NCBI RefSeq assembly: GCF_012113595.1
Contig: NZ_CP050831.1
Span: 2,046,001-2,110,000, forward strand
DNA from: Bacteroides faecium
GTDB lineage: Bacteria; Bacteroidota; Bacteroidia; Bacteroidales; Bacteroidaceae
Direction: 5' to 3'
DNA: 64,000 bases
Part shown: piece by piece, positions 34,317 to 44,524 of the stretch
Layout of the letters: the number at the start of each line of letters is the position of its first letter
Position numbering within the stretch: the stretch's first letter is position 1
Notes under the pieces: generated by a model
What the model was told of the DNA's origin: nothing
Seen by the model: the letters and a program-made list of their open reading frames with translations, nothing else
Database searches by the model: none
Translations under genes and position numbers: made by a program

Positions 34317-36788
34317 TTATTTCTTTAATGTTTCCGGTGCTCCCAAATAGCTCGGTTTCAATTCGCCTGCATGAATCAGAATCTTTTCAATCACGATTCC
34401 CGGGTCTAACGGGCGGATGCGTAAAGTATGTTTCCCTTTCTTCTTCAATTCATGAATGGAGCGGGATTCGATAATCGGATTTGCCTGCCACTTACCTAAC
34501 TCACCATTATAGTGCCCGTTGAAATTAATGATTTGTTCTTTGCCGCCATCAAAACAAACTGCATAACTCAATCCTTTGTTATCATTGAAATTGAGTGTAG
34601 GGGCAAGTAGCAATTCTACTCTTACATTCCCTGTCTTTTCCATTTCAATATCGTATTCCAGGTACATTTTCTCCGGTGTCTTAGTTACAGGGAGTGTGGT
34701 GATGCCCGATAGTGTTTTCCCGAAATCGGGAATAATACTCCAGCTCGTTTCTCCTTCAGCTATTGAACGGGTGAAATGTTCGGCTTCGATGGAGACATAT
34801 CCGTCAATCTCTTTAAAAACATAACCGGTAGAACGTTCAGGGATACGGATTACTTTAGGCATTATCTGCTTCTCCGGATTGTTCCAGGAAGTATATCCGA
34901 TATGTGTCTGGCTCATAAGATGATTCCATTTACCGTTTGCTATTACTTTGTGATAGTAGTCAGTCAGTATAGAATCCCGTTGGAAGCAGGCTGCCACCTT
35001 GTCTGCCCATTCGTTGGCTTCCGGGTTCTTTTGGGCAGCTAGCTTTTGGTTCTTTGCTTGAGCATAATACATATTGTACAGATTAGCACAGGCTTGAACA
35101 GGGAAAGAAATAAGTTGGTCGTAAGCATCCCTGTATTCAGAAGATAATAAGAACCCTAGATTGTGAGCATCTAATGCCAAAGTATTATATTCGTTTACTA
35201 CACGTTCCCATTCTCCATAGTTGAAACTATAAGTCTTGGCAGTCAACATTTCGGGAGTGACCCGGCGGTTGTATTTTGTATAAAGAGAAAGGATGCGTGC
35301 CGCTTCTTTGGCGTATTTTTGTCCGAACTGTTGTGCGCAGAAATCTTCTACATGTTGCTGTAAATTCCCAGCATTGAATTTCTCAGGATTCCAGGCCATA
35401 TCCAGGAAAAAGGTGATGGGATATTCCATTGGCTTCAGGTCGCCTACATTCACAATCCATAGTTTACGGACACCATACTCATAAGTCAGATTCATCTGTT
35501 CCCAAACGCGTGGTATGGGACTGATATTAATCCATTTGGAATTGCGGGGAGCGCCTACATAGTCGAAATGGTAATACATGCCATAACCGCCGGCACGGGG
35601 CTTCTCGTTCAGTCCCGGGAGTTTGCGCACATTCCCCCAGTTGTCGTCACACAACAACAATGTGACATCGTCAGGAACGCGCATCCCTTTGTCATAATAA
35701 TCCTGTACCTCTTTGTAAAGAGCCCATACCTGCGGAGTCTCCTTAGCTTTTTTGCCTGTTACTTTCTCGATAATCTTGCGTTGGTCTTTGACTATATTCT
35801 CTAACAAGGTAATATTGGAGCCCTCGCTCATCGGTTCGTCACCATCTCCGCGCATACCGATTGTGACAACTGTTTCCCAGTCTTTGGCACGCTCTATCCC
35901 ATACGTCCAGAAATCACGTAAACCTTTGGCATTGTGGTTATAATCCCAGGCTCCCTCGCCCCGGCGTTTCCAGTCCTGTTGTGCCAATGCCATCGGCTCG
36001 TGGTGGGAAGTTCCCATCACGATGCCCATGGTGTCGGCTAATGCCCCATTCTGCGGGTCGTCATCATAAAATGCGCTTCCCCACATGGCAGGCCACATAA
36101 AGTTACCCTTCAGGCGTAATACCAATTCGAAAACATGTTTATAGAATTTGCTGTTGAATCCACCGAATTTCTCTTTAGACCAGTTGCCCAGACAAGGCCA
36201 TTCATCGTTTAGGAAGATACCCCGATATTCCACTTTGGGTTCACCGTCGGTATATATGCCGGGCTTTACATATACATTTTTTTGTTTGGCGACAGGCACG
36301 TCCGCCCACCAATACCAGGGAGATACTCCCATTTGTCTGGAGAGCTCGTAGATACCATAGATAGCTCCCCGCTTGTCGCTGCCTGCGATGACAAGTGCTT
36401 CGTCCACTCCCTCACAAGGAGAGGAGACTACTTGCAGAAGATATTTTTCCCTTTTACCTTCCAGCTCTTTCTTATCCAGTTTTCCGGAAGACAATAGTTG
36501 TTGAATCAGGGGTGTCTGACAGGTTCCTATCAGAATAGTACGTTTACTGTTTGTATTCGTAGTTATTTCAGGTTTGATGCCACATATGCGGAATAAATCC
36601 TGTTGCAGATTGTCTACTGCCATTCTCACCCCTTTATCTTCGCTGGCATCTATTCTTATCGGACAGGTTTTTCCTTCCGCTATTAACGGGAAGTGACTGG
36701 CTGTCGGTTTAAATACGATAAATTGGTCAGCGGAAAAAGCGGAAAGGCTGATGACCGACAGACACAATGACAAAAATATCTTCTTCAT
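34317..36788 (-). CDS. GH115 xylan alpha-1,2-glucuronidase
   Basis: The 823-residue secreted protein (signal peptide ending A-F-S-A) has the GH115 layout: an N-terminal alpha/beta domain (R-T-I-L-I-G-T, G-S-D-K-R-G-A-I-Y-G-I-Y-E-L-S), a TIM-like catalytic core (E-Y-R-G-I-F-L-N-D-E-W-P, N-F-M-W-P-A-M-W, M-G-T-S-H-H-E-P-M, G-M-R-G-D-G-D-E-P-M), a helical region, and a C-terminal beta-domain after about 660. GH115 enzymes remove (4-O-methyl)glucuronic acid from internal positions of glucuronoxylan. It is divergent from the second HTCS gene. Confidence 0.95.
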   Translation of the reverse strand: MKKIFLSLCLSVISLSAFSADQFIVFKPTASHFPLIAEGKTCPIRIDASEDKGVRMAVDNLQQDLFRICGIKPEITTNTNSKRTILIGTCQTPLIQQLLSSGKLDKKELEGKREKYLLQVVSSPCEGVDEALVIAGSDKRGAIYGIYELSRQMGVSPWYWWADVPVAKQKNVYVKPGIYTDGEPKVEYRGIFLNDEWPCLGNWSKEKFGGFNSKFYKHVFELVLRLKGNFMWPAMWGSAFYDDDPQNGALADTMGIVMGTSHHEPMALAQQDWKRRGEGAWDYNHNAKGLRDFWTYGIERAKDWETVVTIGMRGDGDEPMSEGSNITLLENIVKDQRKIIEKVTGKKAKETPQVWALYKEVQDYYDKGMRVPDDVTLLLCDDNWGNVRKLPGLNEKPRAGGYGMYYHFDYVGAPRNSKWINISPIPRVWEQMNLTYEYGVRKLWIVNVGDLKPMEYPITFFLDMAWNPEKFNAGNLQQHVEDFCAQQFGQKYAKEAARILSLYTKYNRRVTPEMLTAKTYSFNYGEWERVVNEYNTLALDAHNLGFLLSSEYRDAYDQLISFPVQACANLYNMYYAQAKNQKLAAQKNPEANEWADKVAACFQRDSILTDYYHKVIANGKWNHLMSQTHIGYTSWNNPEKQIMPKVIRIPERSTGYVFKEIDGYVSIEAEHFTRSIAEGETSWSIIPDFGKTLSGITTLPVTKTPEKMYLEYDIEMEKTGNVRVELLLAPTLNFNDNKGLSYAVCFDGGKEQIINFNGHYNGELGKWQANPIIESRSIHELKKKGKHTLRIRPLDPGIVIEKILIHAGELKPSYLGAPETLKK

Positions 36789-36833
36789 GGTTTACAAATA
36801 AAATGGTTAATCACGATTTGTTTTCTCTGATGG

Positions 36834-36841
36834 CAAAGGTA
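36834..36841 (-). promoter_or_regulatory. -7 element of the GH115 promoter
   Basis: On the minus strand TACCTTTG matches TAnnTTTG and lies about 45 bases upstream of the GH115 start codon. No convincing -33 TTTG was found at the expected spacing. Confidence 0.5.
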
Positions 36842-36987
36842 AGGCATCCGCTCCATAATCAGTGAAATATTTGATTCTATTCCATAGTCCCACGTAACTA
36901 CAGCTATTCTATATGTTGCATATGGTTTTCTATTTGTTACATCGCCGTGATATGCCCCATGAAACGTAGAAAAAACATCCTTTTCTA

Positions 36988-37019
36988 TTTGTGTAATTCG
37001 GGAAAACTTCTCTATTTTG
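36988..37019 (+). promoter_or_regulatory. Possible promoter of the second HTCS gene
   Basis: TTTG (36988-36991), a 21-base spacer and TATTTTG (37013-37019) resemble the Bacteroides promoter with one T missing in the -7 element. It is 34 bases upstream of ATG 37053. The rest of the 264-bp divergent gap shows no gene. Confidence 0.35.
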
Positions 37020-37052
37020 CGAGCATGAACTCACTATAACAGATTGATTGCT

Positions 37053-40000
37053 ATGAAGAAACATTTGGGATTACTATTCGTGTTTTGTCTTTTTTGCGAA
37101 CAGCTTCTTTCGGAGAATACCCGTTTCTATGATTCCGGGCAGTTGTCTTGCAACCTGATTACAAAAATCTGCCAGGACAACCGTGGCTTTATCTGGGTAG
37201 GAACAGAATATGGGCTGAATAAATTCGATGGGGTTCAGTTTACACAATATCTGAACCGGGAGAATGATACGACCTCTTTGCAGAATAATATAATCCGTAG
37301 CCTGATGGTGGATAAAGACCATCGTTTGTGGGTAGGGTGCAGTAGCGGACTACAATATTATGTACCCGAAAAGGATGCGTTCCGTACCGTTCCTTTCGAG
37401 GGAAACTTGTCTCCGAGTGTAATTCAAATCTATCAGTTGCATACGGGAGAAATTTGGTTGCTGGCTTCCGGCCGGGGGATTTTCGCGGTAGATGTACAGA
37501 ATGAGAAAGTCCGTCCTTTGAACGAACTGACCAAAAAATGCGGGACTTATTCTATCAATCGTCTTTATGAAGACCGTTTCAACCGTATTTGGATAAGTAC
37601 GGACAAGGAAGGGCTGGTCTGTCTTTATCCTGATCGGAAAGAGGTAAAGAACTATACAGTCCCGGAATTACCCGGTAAGTCGGCTTCTGTGATTATAGAA
37701 GACAAAGAGGGGACTTTGTATGTCGTGGTCGCAGGAAGTGTCATGAGACTGGATGAGGCGGACAACCGCTTTGTGCAAGTTAAAAGCTATAACGGAATGG
37801 ATTTGGATATACGTGACATGACGCTTGATAAAGATGGTAGGGTTTATATCAGCACCTACGGAAAAGGCGTTTTCTATATCGACCGGGGTAAACAACTGTT
37901 ATTTCCCGTCGAAACTCTCCATAGCCCGTTCTTTAATATCGGTACGGCAAAAGTCGTTTCCATGATTGAAGACCGCAGTCAGAATCTATGGCTGGCATGT
38001 TTTCAGAAAGGACTGCTGATGATTCCCAATCGCCCGATGTCGTTTGGCTTTTGGGACTTGTCTGAAAAGGGATATGAGCAGGGCGGGACTGTCACTTCTG
38101 TGTACCGTGACAGCGAGGGTTTTGTCTGGGGCGGACTGGAAGGTGGCGGACTGTTCAAGTTTGATGAGGCAGGAGAAGTGACCGCTCATTTTGCCACTCC
38201 CCAGACGGTTGTCTCGATGTTTGAAGATAGCAACCATAATTTTTGGGTGGGAACCTATTACAATGGACTGGCTATGTTGAATACCCGTACCGGAGAGTCC
38301 CGGTTTATTTCCCGGTTTGACGGTCAACGCATCAAGAGCATTGTAGAAGACTCCCGGAAAAATCTGTATATATCCGTTTTCGGAGTGGGTATGAAAGGTT
38401 ATCGCCTTTCTACGGGGGAAGTTTGGGAGCTTGCTGAAACGGCACCGGAAACAAAAGGACTGATGAAAAACCGCTGGATAAACGTGTTGCTTTGTGATTC
38501 GAAAGACCTGATATGGATGGGAAACTATAAAGGGATAAGCTGCTACGATGCCCGGAACGACCGTTATATAAAGATAGAGGGAGACTCCGTTCTCGACAGG
38601 CACGTGTGCTATTCGTTGCTGGAAGACCGTGGCGGGAATATATGGATGGGCACTAATAACGGGCTGTACGTGTGGAACCGGATGCTGAAAACGTTCAAAC
38701 GGTATTCTACGGAAGAGGGGCTTTCGAATAATGTAATTTGCGGCTTGGCGGAAGATAAGGAAGGGAACATTTGGTGCAGCACATTCCGGGGCATAAACCA
38801 GATAAAAACGGGAGAAAAACGAATCGTCAACTACTATACCGGCAATGGATTGATAGACAAGGAATTTTCTCGCGGTGTCTATTTTCACGATAAGGAAGAC
38901 CGTATTTATTTCGGCGGAAATTATGGAATCACTCATTTCTTCCCCAACATGATTCGCCCTACGGAGTTTGATAAAGAAGTGATGATTACCAATATGTATC
39001 TGGACAACCGCCCCGTCACTGCGCAAACCCGTTCGGGGAAGAATCCCGTGATTGACGGCATACTGATGGATGCCCGTGATTTCTACCTGTCTCACGAAGA
39101 CAACACGTTTACATTCGAGTTCTCGACGATGGATTTCCGCGAGGCGGAAAATATTCATTATGAATACCGGTTGAAAGAATTAAGCCTGTCATGGAACAAC
39201 ACTCTGCCGGGGGTGAACCGGATAACTTACAGCCATTTGTCTCCAGGCAATTATACCCTGGAAGTGCGTGCCTGTGAAAACGGGGCATATACTCCTGTCA
39301 AGGAAGTGTATATTCATATAGCGCCGCCCTGGTATCGGACGACCATTGCCTATATATGCTATTTCTTATTATTGCTTGCCATAGGCATGCAAATCTACTA
39401 TATGTTGAAAAGAAAGCGGAGAGAAGAAATCAATGAAGAGAAATTGAAGTTCTTTATCAACATTTCCCACGAAATCCGTTCTCCGATGACAATGATTATC
39501 AGTCCGCTGGAATCATTGCTGAAACGCGATTATGATGAAACGACTTCAAAAGCGCTGCGTTCTATGTATAAGAATGCCAATCGCATTATAAGTTTGATAA
39601 ACCAGTTGCTGGACATCCGTAAGATTGACAAGGGACAGATGCGCATATCCTGTTCGGAGACAGACTTGGTGGGATTCATTGACGACCTGTTCCAGACGTT
39701 TGATTATCAGTCCGGGAAACGTAATATCCGTTTTACATTTGAATATGAACAGAAAGAGCTTCCTGTATGGATTGACCGGAATAATTTTGATAAAGTATTG
39801 GTGAACCTTCTCTCCAATGCCTTTAAATATACGCCTGATAACGGAGAAATTACCGTCCGGTTGGCAACAGGAACCAATAGGAAAGAGACAGGCGCACTTC
39901 GGAATTACGCAGAAATCACAGTGCTCGATACAGGGGAGGGAATTGATGAAAGTAAGTTGGAAAAGATATTCGAACGTTTCTATCAGGCTTCTGCCGATTT

Positions 40001-41030
40001 GGCTTCCGCGCCGATAGGTTTTGGTATCGGGCTTAATCTATGCCGGTTGTTGGTGAGCCTGCATCATGGCACGATTGTGGCTTCCAACCGGAAAGACCGT
40101 ACGGGAAGTTGCTTTGTCATTCGTATTCCGTTGGGGAACGCTCATTTGAAGAAAGAAGAAATGGCAGACCGTTCGGTTACAAACCGGGTTGCCCTGCAAC
40201 CCCCCTCTTATGAACTGATGGATGAACCGGAAAAAAAGAAATCCGGCAGAAGCAAGACGCACTATAAAGTGCTGATTGTAGACGATGATGAAGATGTACG
40301 TGAGTTCCTGCAAGCCGAATTAGGTGGAACCTATCGTGTGCTGGCTTGCGGAAATGGTGCCGAAGGATTGCAGGTAGCATTGAAGCAACAGCCGGATGTG
40401 ATTGTTTCGGATGTGGTGATGCCGGAGATGGACGGCTTTACATTGGTTCGGAAGTTGAAGGGTAATGGCAACACCAGCCATATACCTGTCATCCTCTTGA
40501 CCTCTAAAACAGAACATGCCGACCGGATTCAAGGACTGGATAAGGGAGCGGACGCTTACTTGACAAAACCTTTTGTCGTGGAAGAACTGACGACTATGAT
40601 TTCCAGTCTGATAGCCAACCGTATGTTGTTGAAAGGCAAGTTCTCCGGTGCGCAAGACCAGGAAGATAAAGTGAAATCCGTAGAAGTGAAATCTACTGAC
40701 GAGATTCTGATGGAGCGCGTCATGAAAGTGGTGAACGGTCATCTGGACGACTCGGAACTGAATGTGGAAATGCTGGCGGAACAAGTCGGGCTGAGCCGTG
40801 TGCAACTTCATCGGCGGCTGAAAGAACTGACCGGAATCCCTGCCAGTGAGTTTATCCGGAATATACGGTTGAAACAAGCTGCCATACTACTCAAAGATAA
40901 GAAAATGAATATTTCCCAGGTCGCTTATGCGGTTGGTTTTACCAACCATACGCATTTCTCTACTGCCTTCAAGAAGTTCTACGGAGTGTCTCCGACAGAC
41001 TATATCGCAGGTGTGGAAAACAATAAATAA
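37053..41030 (+). CDS. Hybrid two-component system (HTCS) regulator of the second PUL
   Basis: The 1325-residue HTCS has a signal sequence, propeller repeats (N-R-G-F-I-W-V-G-T, D-S-K-D-L-I-W-M-G), a Y_Y_Y domain near 690-755 and a membrane segment at about 763-783. The cytoplasmic part has His806 in I-N-I-S-H-E-I-R-S-P, a HATPase (L-S-N-A-F-K-Y-T), a receiver with Asp1120 in V-I-V-S-D-V-V-M-P-E and an AraC HTH at the end. I use ATG 37053; the upstream TTG 37044 adds only M-I-A. It is 226 bp upstream of, and codirectional with, the SusC gene it probably controls. The cytoplasmic half is clearly related to the first HTCS; the sensor half is more different. Confidence 0.96.
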   Translation: MKKHLGLLFVFCLFCEQLLSENTRFYDSGQLSCNLITKICQDNRGFIWVGTEYGLNKFDGVQFTQYLNRENDTTSLQNNIIRSLMVDKDHRLWVGCSSGLQYYVPEKDAFRTVPFEGNLSPSVIQIYQLHTGEIWLLASGRGIFAVDVQNEKVRPLNELTKKCGTYSINRLYEDRFNRIWISTDKEGLVCLYPDRKEVKNYTVPELPGKSASVIIEDKEGTLYVVVAGSVMRLDEADNRFVQVKSYNGMDLDIRDMTLDKDGRVYISTYGKGVFYIDRGKQLLFPVETLHSPFFNIGTAKVVSMIEDRSQNLWLACFQKGLLMIPNRPMSFGFWDLSEKGYEQGGTVTSVYRDSEGFVWGGLEGGGLFKFDEAGEVTAHFATPQTVVSMFEDSNHNFWVGTYYNGLAMLNTRTGESRFISRFDGQRIKSIVEDSRKNLYISVFGVGMKGYRLSTGEVWELAETAPETKGLMKNRWINVLLCDSKDLIWMGNYKGISCYDARNDRYIKIEGDSVLDRHVCYSLLEDRGGNIWMGTNNGLYVWNRMLKTFKRYSTEEGLSNNVICGLAEDKEGNIWCSTFRGINQIKTGEKRIVNYYTGNGLIDKEFSRGVYFHDKEDRIYFGGNYGITHFFPNMIRPTEFDKEVMITNMYLDNRPVTAQTRSGKNPVIDGILMDARDFYLSHEDNTFTFEFSTMDFREAENIHYEYRLKELSLSWNNTLPGVNRITYSHLSPGNYTLEVRACENGAYTPVKEVYIHIAPPWYRTTIAYICYFLLLLAIGMQIYYMLKRKRREEINEEKLKFFINISHEIRSPMTMIISPLESLLKRDYDETTSKALRSMYKNANRIISLINQLLDIRKIDKGQMRISCSETDLVGFIDDLFQTFDYQSGKRNIRFTFEYEQKELPVWIDRNNFDKVLVNLLSNAFKYTPDNGEITVRLATGTNRKETGALRNYAEITVLDTGEGIDESKLEKIFERFYQASADLASAPIGFGIGLNLCRLLVSLHHGTIVASNRKDRTGSCFVIRIPLGNAHLKKEEMADRSVTNRVALQPPSYELMDEPEKKKSGRSKTHYKVLIVDDDEDVREFLQAELGGTYRVLACGNGAEGLQVALKQQPDVIVSDVVMPEMDGFTLVRKLKGNGNTSHIPVILLTSKTEHADRIQGLDKGADAYLTKPFVVEELTTMISSLIANRMLLKGKFSGAQDQEDKVKSVEVKSTDEILMERVMKVVNGHLDDSELNVEMLAEQVGLSRVQLHRRLKELTGIPASEFIRNIRLKQAAILLKDKKMNISQVAYAVGFTNHTHFSTAFKKFYGVSPTDYIAGVENNK

Positions 41031-41170
41031 GTGGCGGATTAAGCGTCGGAAAGCATATGGAAAGCCTTGTCGTTACCTTTAGAAACTTGAATGAAACAGA
41101 TTGAAAAAGTGTGGAAACGGGCATTCTAGCTTATGTAACACGGGTGAACGTGTTTCGGCGATAAGTTGCG

Positions 41171-41178
41171 TAAGTTTG
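41171..41178 (+). promoter_or_regulatory. -7 element of the second PUL promoter
   Basis: TAAGTTTG fits TAnnTTTG and lies in the 226-bp gap between the HTCS and SusC genes. The -33 region at the expected distance is weak, as is common for promoters that need an activator. The gap contains no gene or clear terminator. Confidence 0.5.
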
Positions 41179-41256
41179 CATCAGTCAGAAAAAGTCTTTT
41201 AGTCAACAGACTCTTTGATTGACCTTACGTAATCTATTAATAATAAATTTTATAGT

Positions 41257-44200
41257 ATGAAAAATGACATTGAAAAGCAACGATTCTTTTGTTCTGCTCG
41301 ACGTTGGTTCAGCTTTCTGATAGGAATATGCGTGCTGGGGCTTTCCGCATACCCTATAGATATGGTGGCAGCAGAGGAATTTGAAGTGGTAGAAGAATTA
41401 CAGCAAATCTCCCGTGTGACAGGTACGGTTACCGATTCTGAAGGCGAACCGGTGATTGGAGCCAGCGTCATGGTGAAAGGAACGTCTACCGGAACGGTCA
41501 CAGATTTGGACGGTCGTTATTCGATTGCGGTCAAATCAGGACAGACCATTGAATTCTCTTTTGTAGGTATGAAAAAAGTGTCGGTGAAGGTGGCTGATAA
41601 AAAGACGATTAACGTAACCATGCATGATGATGCAGTGGCTTTGGATGAAGTAGTAGCTATCGGGTATGGTACGATGAAACGTTCGGACTTGACAGGCGCA
41701 GTTGTCTCTGTAAGTTCGGAAGCTATCGAGCAGATGAATCCTACTTCCATCGACCAGGTATTGCAAGGCCGTGCTGCCGGTGTGCAGATGACGCAGAATT
41801 CCGGTATTCCCGGTGGTGGGTCTTCCATCCAGATTCGCGGCTTGAACTCCATCAATAGTACGAATGAACCTATTTATGTGATTGACGGAGTTACAATCAG
41901 TGGAGATACCGGAACGCAGACGGATAACGCGCTGTCTTCCATTAATCCGTTGGATATTGAATCAATGGAGATATTGAAAGATGCTTCCGCTACTGCTATC
42001 TATGGTGCGCAGGGCGCTAATGGTGTTATCATTATCACTACCAAAAGCGGTAAAGAAGGAAAAGCTAAAATTAATGTTGAAGCACAATATGGCATCCAGT
42101 ACTTGCCCCGTGAGATTGAAGTGGCTGACTTGCGCGAATTTGCTTATCACAGTAACGATATTTACGATGCCTTGGGATATGGCAAGAGCAGCCTGTTTGC
42201 CGACCCCTCTACTTTGGGTAAGGGAACAAACTGGCAGCAAGCTATTTTCCGCCCCGCTTCCATGCAGAATTATAATTTCAATATGTCCGGCGGCTCGAAA
42301 GGGACAACCTATAAGCTTTCCGGCAACTACCTGACGCAGGACGGTATTGCCAGCGGCTCGGATTTTGACCGTATTACCCTGACGGCAGGAATGGACTCAC
42401 AGGTGCGCAAATGGTTGAAAATTGGCGGACGAACCACATTGTCGCGTACTACGCAAACAGTAACAATTGCCGACTGGAACCTGATAAACAGTGCTGTACG
42501 TCAGAAACCGAATATACCCGTCACTAATTTGGATGGTTCGTATGCAGCTCCGGAGGAGCAGGACAACGACTTGTCCAATCCATTGGCAGTTTCCCGTTTA
42601 TCGGACAAGAATAACCGTAAACTCTCTGTTCGTGCGAATGTCTACGCTACGGTAGCTCCCGTGAAATGGTTTAACTTCAAAACCGAATTCTCGGCTAGCA
42701 TCAACTCAGACGAGACACACAGCTTTGTACCCACTTATTGGTTCAATGCTTGGAGCCAGAACTCGGAAGCTTCCCGTGAAGAAACCATGCAGAATACCTA
42801 TTATTGGGCATGGCGTAATCAGATGAATTTCAGCTATAAGCCGACGAAGCGTCAAAGTATCAACCTGATGCTGGGACATGAAATGACCGAACGTGAAAGT
42901 AACCGCCTATATGGCAAACGATTGAATGGCGAGGACGGAAGCCTGCCGGATTTGAGTGCGGGAGATGCGTTGACAGCCGAGAATAGCGGCTATACAGGAA
43001 GGAGCGCGTTCCTTTCTTTCTTCGGCCGTCTGAATTATTCACTGATGGAGCGTTATTTGCTGACTGCCACTCTCCGTTATGACGGCTCTTCTAATTTTGG
43101 CGATGGACATCGCTGGGGCTGTTTCCCTTCTGTTTCTGCCGCCTGGCGTATCAATAAGGAGAAGTTTATGAAAAGCGTAGACTGGGTCAGCAATCTGAAA
43201 CTGCGTGCGGGTTACGGGCATGTCGGTAACTCCAATGTATCTCAATTTGCCTATACATCGGTCTTAAAGACCATTCCTACGATTTGGGGAAATGGTAATA
43301 TGCTCTCACGTATCCCGAATGAGGACATTACTTGGGAGACGACGAAATCTTTTAATGTCGGACTGGACATTGCTTTATTCAACAACCGGGTAGAATTTAT
43401 CGCCGACTGGTACTACAAGAAAACGGATGACCTGCTTCTGATTCTTTCTTTGCCGGGAACGACCGGAACCAACGGAACAATAAACGTTACGACCCAAGCT
43501 CCGTGGGATAATGTAGGCTCATTGGAAAATAAAGGTGTTGAACTGACTTTGAATACGGTCAATATCAGTAAACGCAATTTCCAGTGGAGAAGCAGTCTGG
43601 TCTTTACGCTGAACAGAAATAAGGTGCTTAGCCTGAATACGGCAAATGCCTTTGTGGACAAAACTTATCAGACCGGTGGTAAAGACCGTATCGTAACCCG
43701 TACGCAAGTTGGAAGTCCCATCGGGCAGTTCTATGGCTACAAATGTATCGGCCGTATCAATTCCGCTTACGATTTGTATGATGAAAATGGAAATGTCAAG
43801 ATTGCTCTTCCGGAAGGGTTGACGGTCGACAAGACAAAGGGAGTATGGGTAGGCGACTTGATTTTTGAGGATTTGAATAATGATGGAGTCATTGACGAGA
43901 AAGACCAGACTATCATCGGCAATCCGTTACCTAAATTTACCGGTGGTTTCGGTAATACTTTCTCTTATAAAGGTTTCGATTTGAACTTATATTTCACTTT
44001 CTCTTATGGCAATGACATCATGAACTGGCTGAATGTAAATGTCGACAATCCGAATGAGCGCATGTATAATATAACCAAGCGTGCCGCTGTGGATTATGCC
44101 AAGGTTGCGTTGATTGACCCGAATGGTTCGGCCGATAACATTTATAATAACTATGTGGCAAGTGGCGCGGAACGTATGTACCGTATCCTGCCTGCCGACC

Positions 44201-44508
44201 CGAATCAGAACAACCGCATCTCTACCCGTATCATAGAGGACGGTTCCTATCTTCGTCTTCAGAATGTTTCGTTGAGTTATAATTTCCCGAAACGTTGGGT
44301 GAGCAAAATAGGTCTTAGTATGGTCAAACTGTATGCCAATGTATCCAACCTGTTCACGTTGACTAAATATTCCGGATACGACCCGGAAGTGGGGATGGCT
44401 CGTGACCAGTACTCGAACTATAGCCAGAGTGCTCTTCTGAACGGTTTTGATACAGGACGTTATCCTTCTCCGCGTGTATATACTTTTGGTATCAATGTAG
44501 GATTTTAA
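41257..44508 (+). CDS. SusC-like TonB-dependent transporter (second PUL)
   Basis: The 1083-residue outer-membrane transporter has an unusually long, basic N-terminus before the hydrophobic signal core (about residues 17-38), a carboxypeptidase-regulatory-like domain (G-T-V-T-D-S-E-G-E-P-V-I-G-A-S), a TonB-box-like L-D-E-V-V-A-I-G-Y-G, the plug (I-L-K-D-A-S-A-T-A-I-Y-G) and a barrel ending F-G-I-N-V-G-F. It would import products released by the surface GH30. The SusD partner starts 16 bp downstream. Confidence 0.97.
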   Translation: MKNDIEKQRFFCSARRWFSFLIGICVLGLSAYPIDMVAAEEFEVVEELQQISRVTGTVTDSEGEPVIGASVMVKGTSTGTVTDLDGRYSIAVKSGQTIEFSFVGMKKVSVKVADKKTINVTMHDDAVALDEVVAIGYGTMKRSDLTGAVVSVSSEAIEQMNPTSIDQVLQGRAAGVQMTQNSGIPGGGSSIQIRGLNSINSTNEPIYVIDGVTISGDTGTQTDNALSSINPLDIESMEILKDASATAIYGAQGANGVIIITTKSGKEGKAKINVEAQYGIQYLPREIEVADLREFAYHSNDIYDALGYGKSSLFADPSTLGKGTNWQQAIFRPASMQNYNFNMSGGSKGTTYKLSGNYLTQDGIASGSDFDRITLTAGMDSQVRKWLKIGGRTTLSRTTQTVTIADWNLINSAVRQKPNIPVTNLDGSYAAPEEQDNDLSNPLAVSRLSDKNNRKLSVRANVYATVAPVKWFNFKTEFSASINSDETHSFVPTYWFNAWSQNSEASREETMQNTYYWAWRNQMNFSYKPTKRQSINLMLGHEMTERESNRLYGKRLNGEDGSLPDLSAGDALTAENSGYTGRSAFLSFFGRLNYSLMERYLLTATLRYDGSSNFGDGHRWGCFPSVSAAWRINKEKFMKSVDWVSNLKLRAGYGHVGNSNVSQFAYTSVLKTIPTIWGNGNMLSRIPNEDITWETTKSFNVGLDIALFNNRVEFIADWYYKKTDDLLLILSLPGTTGTNGTINVTTQAPWDNVGSLENKGVELTLNTVNISKRNFQWRSSLVFTLNRNKVLSLNTANAFVDKTYQTGGKDRIVTRTQVGSPIGQFYGYKCIGRINSAYDLYDENGNVKIALPEGLTVDKTKGVWVGDLIFEDLNNDGVIDEKDQTIIGNPLPKFTGGFGNTFSYKGFDLNLYFTFSYGNDIMNWLNVNVDNPNERMYNITKRAAVDYAKVALIDPNGSADNIYNNYVASGAERMYRILPADPNQNNRISTRIIEDGSYLRLQNVSLSYNFPKRWVSKIGLSMVKLYANVSNLFTLTKYSGYDPEVGMARDQYSNYSQSALLNGFDTGRYPSPRVYTFGINVGF

Positions 44509-44524
44509 TTAAGACGATTGCAAT

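Noticed and set aside
37986..39158. 390-codon open frame antisense to the second HTCS gene
   Set aside because: It is a shadow of the HTCS coding frame; the opposite strand has full domain support, and this one has no recognisable motif or start context.
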